A stretch of 64,000 nt of DNA, taken from contig JAFYWF010000006.1 in NCBI GenBank assembly GCA_017558145.1, forward strand, positions 21,517 through 85,516. The letters are read 5' to 3'. A program made the position numbers and the translations under genes. How positions within the stretch are numbered: the stretch's first letter is position 1; each line of letters starts with the position of its first letter. Of the stretch, positions 59,694 to 64,000 are shown one piece after another. The DNA comes from Lachnospiraceae bacterium (GTDB taxonomy: Bacteria > Bacillota > Clostridia > Lachnospirales > Lachnospiraceae). The notes beneath the pieces were generated by a model. It was not told where the DNA came from, ran no database searches, and saw nothing but the letters and a program-made list of their open reading frames with translations.

Positions 59694-62437
59694 GACCATT
59701 AATATTAACCATGGCAGCCTTTGGCCCTTATGTGGAAGAATTAGAGTTAGATTTTAAGCAATTAGGGGAACAGGGACTTTATTTGATTTGTGGAGACACA
59801 GGAGCAGGGAAGACCACTATTTTTGATGCTATTACTTTTGCACTATACGGAGAAGCTAGTGGAGAATATCGTAAATCCGAAATGTTCCGCAGTAAATATG
59901 TTGGTGGCGAGGAAGAAACCTTTGTAAAGTTAAAATTTTTATGCAAAGGCCAAGAATATGAAGTGAAAAGAACACCTCGTTATGAACGAAAAAAAGAAAG
60001 AGGAGAAGGAACTACCATACAGTCTGAAAAAGCTACTTTGTGGCTTCCGGATGGAAAGATATTGACAAAACCCAAAGAAATCACTCAAAAAATAAATGAA
60101 ATTCTAGGTGTAGACCGTCAGCAATTTAGTCAGATCGCTATGATTGCGCAGGGGGATTTTTTGAAATTATTGTTAGCCTCCACGCCTGATAGAATTGGAA
60201 TTTTCCGACAAATCTTTAATACCAGCAAGTACAATTATTTACAAAAAGAAATAAATGCAGATTTTTATCAAGTCAGTGGAGAATGTGAAGATATAAGAAA
60301 AAGCATGGAACAGTACGTGGAGGGTGTTCAGTGTTCGGAGGAACATGAATTTTTTACTGAGTTAGAGGCTGCTAAAGAGGGAAGATTATCAATGGAAGAG
60401 GTGGTGATCCTCTTAGAAAAGATTGAGCAATCGGATATGGGACAAAAAGAACAGTTGCAGTCAGCAATAGAAAATACCGAGGAACAGATTCGAAAGCAAT
60501 TGGATGAAATACGGCAATTGCAACAGGCTTGGCAAATTAAAGAAAAGCTGGAGGAAGCAACAAAGCTTTTAAAAAGTACAGAAGAAAAATTAGTGCTTTG
60601 GAAGGATAAAGAAGCCGAGATGTCCAAGAAGGAAGCACAAATTCAAGAGTATGATAAAAACATTATTGCGGCGAAGGAAAAGTTGCCATTCTATGAGAAA
60701 AAAGAAAAATTGCAGGCAGAAAGAGACGGTAAGAAGAAAACATATTATGTTATCTGCGAAGCATTGGAGCAGACGAATATAAAAATAGAAAATGTTAGTG
60801 ATGAAATAAAAAAATACAAAGAAGATATCGAGATTTTGTTTGGAAAAGAACAGGAATTGGGGCAGTGTATTCAAAGCATAAAAGAAACACAAAGTATTTA
60901 TGAGAATCTAAAACAAATTAAGGCAGAGGAAGACCTGTTGAAACGTATGAAAGAAAAACAGGAAATAGCGGTAACTGCGTATTTGAACTTACAAAAGGAA
61001 ACCTATGAATTTCGTAGCTTTTACCAAGATTTAGAGAAGAAATACATGGATGGACAAGCCGGTATTTTAGCAATGAATCTGGAAGATAAAATGCCTTGTC
61101 CTGTATGTGGCTCCCTGAATCATCCCTGTCCCGCAAAACCTGCAAAAGAGATGCCTACCAAGGAACAGTGGGAACAGGCAAAACTAACATTAGAACAAAA
61201 GGAAGCAATGCTTTATGAGAAAAGTGAAGCAGCAGCCTCAGTAAAAGGACAAGTAGAAGAAAAGCAGAAACAGATTCAGCAACTACAAGCATCGTTAAAG
61301 GGTGATCTTAGTGAAGAATTACGTATTGTGGAAGCCTCATTGCAAGACTTAATCACACACCAAAAAAATATAGAAAATCAGATAAAACGTTTGAAGCAAT
61401 CCAAAATAAGTCTTCCCGAAAAGGAAGAGCAGCTGGAAAACTTGCAAGAAAAATTGCAAGAGTTCGGCCAAGAAAAATCAGGATTGGAAGCTACTATTAA
61501 AGCTATGGAGCTACAAATTCAAGAGTTAGTAGAGACTTTGGAGTATAATCACGTGTGTGAAATTCAAGCCTACATGAAACGTTGTAGTGAAAAAAAAGAA
61601 AGTTTACAATCAGAGATTGTTCAATTTCAAGAAACAAAGCAGATGCTGATCAAAGAAAAAACCATTTTAGAAGAACGTATTTTAAATTTAAAAGAACAAA
61701 AGGAACAATGTAAGGAAGGCGATTTATCAGAAGCTATAAAAGAGCAAAAAAAATGGGAAGAAGATAAACGAAAGTTAGAGGAAAACAGGGAGAGAGTTTT
61801 ATCTTACTTACATCACAACCGGATGGCTTTGAAGAAAATATTAGAAAAGAAAGAACTGCTGGCAAAAAAAGAAATAGAATACGGATGGATGAAAGCTTTA
61901 AATGATACTGCCAATGGGAGACAAAAGGAGAAGGGCAAAGTTATGTTGGAAACCTTTGTGCAAATGGCTTATTTTGAGCGTATCTTAGATTATGCCAATG
62001 TTAGATTGGAAATCATGACCGGTGGGCAGTATACCTTAATTCGTAAGAAGGATGCGGAAGATAATAAAAGTCAAAGTGGACTAGACTTAGAAGTCATTGA
62101 CCATTATAATGGTTCTGTTCGTAGTGTTAAAACATTGTCCGGAGGAGAAGCATTCAAAGCAAGCCTATGTCTGGCTTTGGGAATGGCAGATGAGATTCAG
62201 GCATCTGCCGGTGGTGTGCGTCTGGATACTATGTTTGTAGACGAAGGATTTGGTTCTTTGGATGAGGAATCTTTAGCGCAGGCACTTACCGTGTTGTCCT
62301 CCTTAAGTTCCAAAGGCCACCGCATGGTTGGTATCATTTCCCATGTAGACGAATTGAAACAAAAAATAGGGAAACAGATTCAAGTGACTAAAACTAAAAC
62401 GGGATTTAGTAAAGCTAAAATCGTGGACATTTCCTAA
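59690..62437 (+). CDS. sbcC: SbcCD nuclease subunit C
   Basis: Rad50-type ATPase of 915 residues. Walker A is GDTGAGKTTIFDAITFALYG (about 35-54), the Q-loop is MIAQGDFLKLL, and two long coiled coils flank the zinc hook CPVCGSLNHPC (about 470-480). The C-terminal lobe has the signature LSGGEAFKASLCLALGMAD, Walker B/D-loop MFVDEGFGSLDEESL and the switch His in GIISHVDEL. The length is typical. It is translationally coupled to sbcD. Confidence 0.95.
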   Translation: MRPLILTMAAFGPYVEELELDFKQLGEQGLYLICGDTGAGKTTIFDAITFALYGEASGEYRKSEMFRSKYVGGEEETFVKLKFLCKGQEYEVKRTPRYERKKERGEGTTIQSEKATLWLPDGKILTKPKEITQKINEILGVDRQQFSQIAMIAQGDFLKLLLASTPDRIGIFRQIFNTSKYNYLQKEINADFYQVSGECEDIRKSMEQYVEGVQCSEEHEFFTELEAAKEGRLSMEEVVILLEKIEQSDMGQKEQLQSAIENTEEQIRKQLDEIRQLQQAWQIKEKLEEATKLLKSTEEKLVLWKDKEAEMSKKEAQIQEYDKNIIAAKEKLPFYEKKEKLQAERDGKKKTYYVICEALEQTNIKIENVSDEIKKYKEDIEILFGKEQELGQCIQSIKETQSIYENLKQIKAEEDLLKRMKEKQEIAVTAYLNLQKETYEFRSFYQDLEKKYMDGQAGILAMNLEDKMPCPVCGSLNHPCPAKPAKEMPTKEQWEQAKLTLEQKEAMLYEKSEAAASVKGQVEEKQKQIQQLQASLKGDLSEELRIVEASLQDLITHQKNIENQIKRLKQSKISLPEKEEQLENLQEKLQEFGQEKSGLEATIKAMELQIQELVETLEYNHVCEIQAYMKRCSEKKESLQSEIVQFQETKQMLIKEKTILEERILNLKEQKEQCKEGDLSEAIKEQKKWEEDKRKLEENRERVLSYLHHNRMALKKILEKKELLAKKEIEYGWMKALNDTANGRQKEKGKVMLETFVQMAYFERILDYANVRLEIMTGGQYTLIRKKDAEDNKSQSGLDLEVIDHYNGSVRSVKTLSGGEAFKASLCLALGMADEIQASAGGVRLDTMFVDEGFGSLDEESLAQALTVLSSLSSKGHRMVGIISHVDELKQKIGKQIQVTKTKTGFSKAKIVDIS

Positions 62438-62499
62438 ACTTCAGGAAAAGAAGCATGGGAACGTGAATCTGATAAGAAAATGAATAGAAAGAATTTAGA

Positions 62500-63567
62500 A
62501 TGAAAAGAATAAGAAGTATTTTTACTATCAGCCTTTGTATTATGATGCTATTATTATCAGGCTGTAATGGAAAAACAACAAAGATTGTTCTGCATACCGG
62601 TTTCGCTAAGGATGAAGTGTTCCGTGTAGAACATATGAGTTGTAGTCTGCCAGAACTGTTGGTATATTTATCTACCACACAAAGTCGCTACGAAAAGGTG
62701 TACGGGAAACGAATTTGGGAAACGAATTTAGAGGGAGTTACCTTAGAGGAAAATATGAGAGACATGGTACTTGCCCAATTATCCCAGGTGAAGGCAATGA
62801 ATCTTTTAGCAGATCAAGAACAAGTGCAGCTGAATCGGGAAGAGGAAGAGATAATCAACGAGGCTGCGGAAGAATTTTATGCTACGCTTTCCCAAGAAGA
62901 AATCAGTGTTTTGGGAGTGGATAAGGATTTGATTCGACGACTATACAGGGAGTATGCTTTGGCCAATAAGGTGTATCATTATATCATCAAGGATATTAAT
63001 CCGGAGGTAAGTGATGATGAAGCAAGAACGATCACTGTGGATCATATTTTGATTAAAACCTATTATTTAAATGAAAATGACGAAAAGGTAGAATATGATG
63101 CTGCCGGGAAAAGAGATGCCTATAAACGTGCACAGGAAGTATTAGAGAAAGCTCGAAATGGTGTCAGCTTTGATTCTTTAATTGCAACTTATAATGAAGA
63201 TAGCCAAAGTCAGTATTCTTTCCGAAAGGGTGAAATGAACCTGGGATTTGAAACCACTGCTTTCAATTTGGGAAAAGGTGAAATTAGTGAAATTGTAGAA
63301 ACGGAGTATGGATACCATATTATTAAATGTATTACTACCTTTAACCAGGAAGAAACCGATGCTAATAAAGTGAAAATTGTAGCCAAAAAAAGAGAAGAAG
63401 TTTTTGGCCAGCGATATACCAGCTTTGCTGCGGATTTGACCAAAGCTGTAAATGAGGATTTATGGGAAGAAATAACTCTAATTCAGGGAGAAGACATAGA
63501 TACCTCGGAATTTTTTGATATCTATCAAAAACATTTAGGAAATCAGTTTGAATTTACCTGGGAATAA
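62500..63567 (+). CDS. PrsA-like peptidyl-prolyl isomerase lipoprotein
   Basis: Extracytoplasmic foldase of 355 residues. The signal peptide has lipobox MLLLSGC (Cys about 22). The N-terminal part is a SurA/PrsA-like helical chaperone region (LEENMRDMVLAQLSQVKAMN, EEEEIINEAAEEFYATLSQE). A parvulin domain occupies about residues 180-290 (TVDHILIKTYYL, VLEKARNGVSFDSLIATYNE, FRKGEMNLGFETTAFNLGKG, TEYGYHIIKCI). It is probably anchored outside the membrane and helps secreted proteins fold. It follows sbcC by 62 bases. Confidence 0.9.
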   Translation: MKRIRSIFTISLCIMMLLLSGCNGKTTKIVLHTGFAKDEVFRVEHMSCSLPELLVYLSTTQSRYEKVYGKRIWETNLEGVTLEENMRDMVLAQLSQVKAMNLLADQEQVQLNREEEEIINEAAEEFYATLSQEEISVLGVDKDLIRRLYREYALANKVYHYIIKDINPEVSDDEARTITVDHILIKTYYLNENDEKVEYDAAGKRDAYKRAQEVLEKARNGVSFDSLIATYNEDSQSQYSFRKGEMNLGFETTAFNLGKGEISEIVETEYGYHIIKCITTFNQEETDANKVKIVAKKREEVFGQRYTSFAADLTKAVNEDLWEEITLIQGEDIDTSEFFDIYQKHLGNQFEFTWE

Positions 63568-63628
63568 GGCTTTATAAAAATTTAAGAAATTGTGAAATCA
63601 TTATAAATTAAGGGATTGCAAGATATTG

Positions 63629-63655
63629 TTAGCACTCGGAAGTTTCGAGTGCTAA
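63629..63655. promoter_or_regulatory. CIRCE element (HrcA operator)
   Basis: Perfect consensus TTAGCACTC-N9-GAGTGCTAA, 154 bases upstream of htpG and just ahead of its -35. HrcA is known to bind this 27-bp element and repress class I heat-shock genes. Confidence 0.95.
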
Positions 63656-63662
63656 TTTTGTA

Positions 63663-63691
63663 TTGACTTTTCATAGCTATAAATATAAAAT
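63663..63691 (+). promoter_or_regulatory. htpG promoter
   Basis: TTGACT (63663-63668), a 17-base spacer, TAAAAT (63686-63691). The CIRCE element ends seven bases upstream of the -35. Confidence 0.7.
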
Positions 63692-63808
63692 GTCTTACAG
63701 ATGCTAAAACTGAGTGTTTCAGCTAAAACCATGTGGAAAGAGTTACAGTCAGAATGGTTTTAAAATTGCAATTTAGAAAGAAAAGCAGATAAGAAAGGAA
63801 TGTGAAAT

Positions 63809-64000
63809 ATGGCAAACAGACAAGGTAGTTTATCCATTAACAGCGAAAATATTTTTCCGATTATTAAAAAATGGTTGTATTCCGATCATGATATCTTCTT
63901 CAGAGAATTAATCTCCAATGGTTGTGATGCAATTACAAAATTAAAAAAATTAGATATGATGGGAGAATACACATTACCAAATGATTTCAAAGCAAGAATC
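63809..64000 (+). CDS. htpG: Chaperone HtpG (Hsp90), N-terminal part
   Basis: The first 64 codons are present and run off the window. MANRQGSLSINSENIFPIIK then KWLYSDHDIFFRELISNGCD is the Hsp90 N-terminal ATP-binding GHKL region, with the catalytic Glu (FRELISN) and the Asn that binds Mg-ATP. AAGAAAGGAA precedes the ATG. It is controlled by a CIRCE element, whereas in Bacillus subtilis htpG lies outside the HrcA regulon. Confidence 0.93.
   Translation, partial: MANRQGSLSINSENIFPIIKKWLYSDHDIFFRELISNGCDAITKLKKLDMMGEYTLPNDFKARI

Overview
The window looks like a chromosomal segment of a low-GC, spore-forming member of the Clostridia, most likely Lachnospiraceae. The reasons are spoVAD/spoVAE and CotF-like spore genes, Shine-Dalgarno-rich AT-biased genes, Lachnospiraceae-type small proteins (a DUF4250-like protein and a conserved 79-residue protein), a two-OB-fold SSB-like protein and a HIS6-type HisA. 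The species assignment is inference; no rRNA is present. There is one tRNA, tRNA-Thr(GGT).

Bases 1-9960 are an accessory island. It opens with the 3' fragment of spoVAD, cut just upstream of its conserved PAAAD motif, with a 23-nt sequence at the break that recurs at 5387-5409. A divergent but catalytically intact FtsZ (minus strand) faces an XRE regulator plus ImmA/IrrE-type peptidase pair across a promoter region carrying GTTGCA-N4-TGCAAC operators. The XRE-ImmA pair and its operator region are duplicated at 5412-6349. The first copy is followed by a PD-(D/E)XK/EVE-like protein, and an AAA ATPase-nuclease gene lies between the copies. Further right are an Rpn-type nuclease with an unusual conserved leader, and an HTH protein followed by a divergent SepF, the membrane anchor of FtsZ. 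An accessory FtsZ/SepF pair in an island with XRE-ImmA control is my best candidate for an undescribed system.

Bases 9960-31180 are mostly ordinary housekeeping: an ABC exporter fused to a GNAT domain, ridA, a shikimate-kinase-like protein, an EamA transporter, spoVAE (14 kb from the spoVAD fragment), tRNA-Thr, xpt, a class A PBP, yigZ, mgtE, exoA, typA, an SSB-like gene, dapA, dapB, hisA, a cold shock gene and ilvE.

Bases 31180-55170 are an exopolysaccharide/cell-surface glycan locus. A small XRE regulator lies divergent to the operon, and four TAGTAMA-N4-TTTACTA boxes are present, one exactly between the -35 and -10 of the operon promoter. The operon runs CpsB-type phosphatase, Wzz, BY-kinase, Ig-like membrane protein, class B sortase, LCP protein and a secreted protein ending in PKTGEF. 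Next come GDP-heptose genes (hddA, gmhA, two SDR proteins), five glycosyltransferases, a polymerase and a flippase. After a graveyard of decayed genes (ugd and wecB fragments, Rpn pseudogenes, repeats) lies an HddC-GmhB fusion that completes the GDP-D-glycero-D-manno-heptose pathway.

Bases 55170-57000 hold an IS4-type transposase remnant, a broken Rpn gene and a duplicated, mutated GmhB piece. Bases 57000-64000 return to core genes: nfo, two CotF-like coat proteins, sbcD-sbcC, a PrsA-like lipoprotein and the start of htpG behind a perfect CIRCE element.
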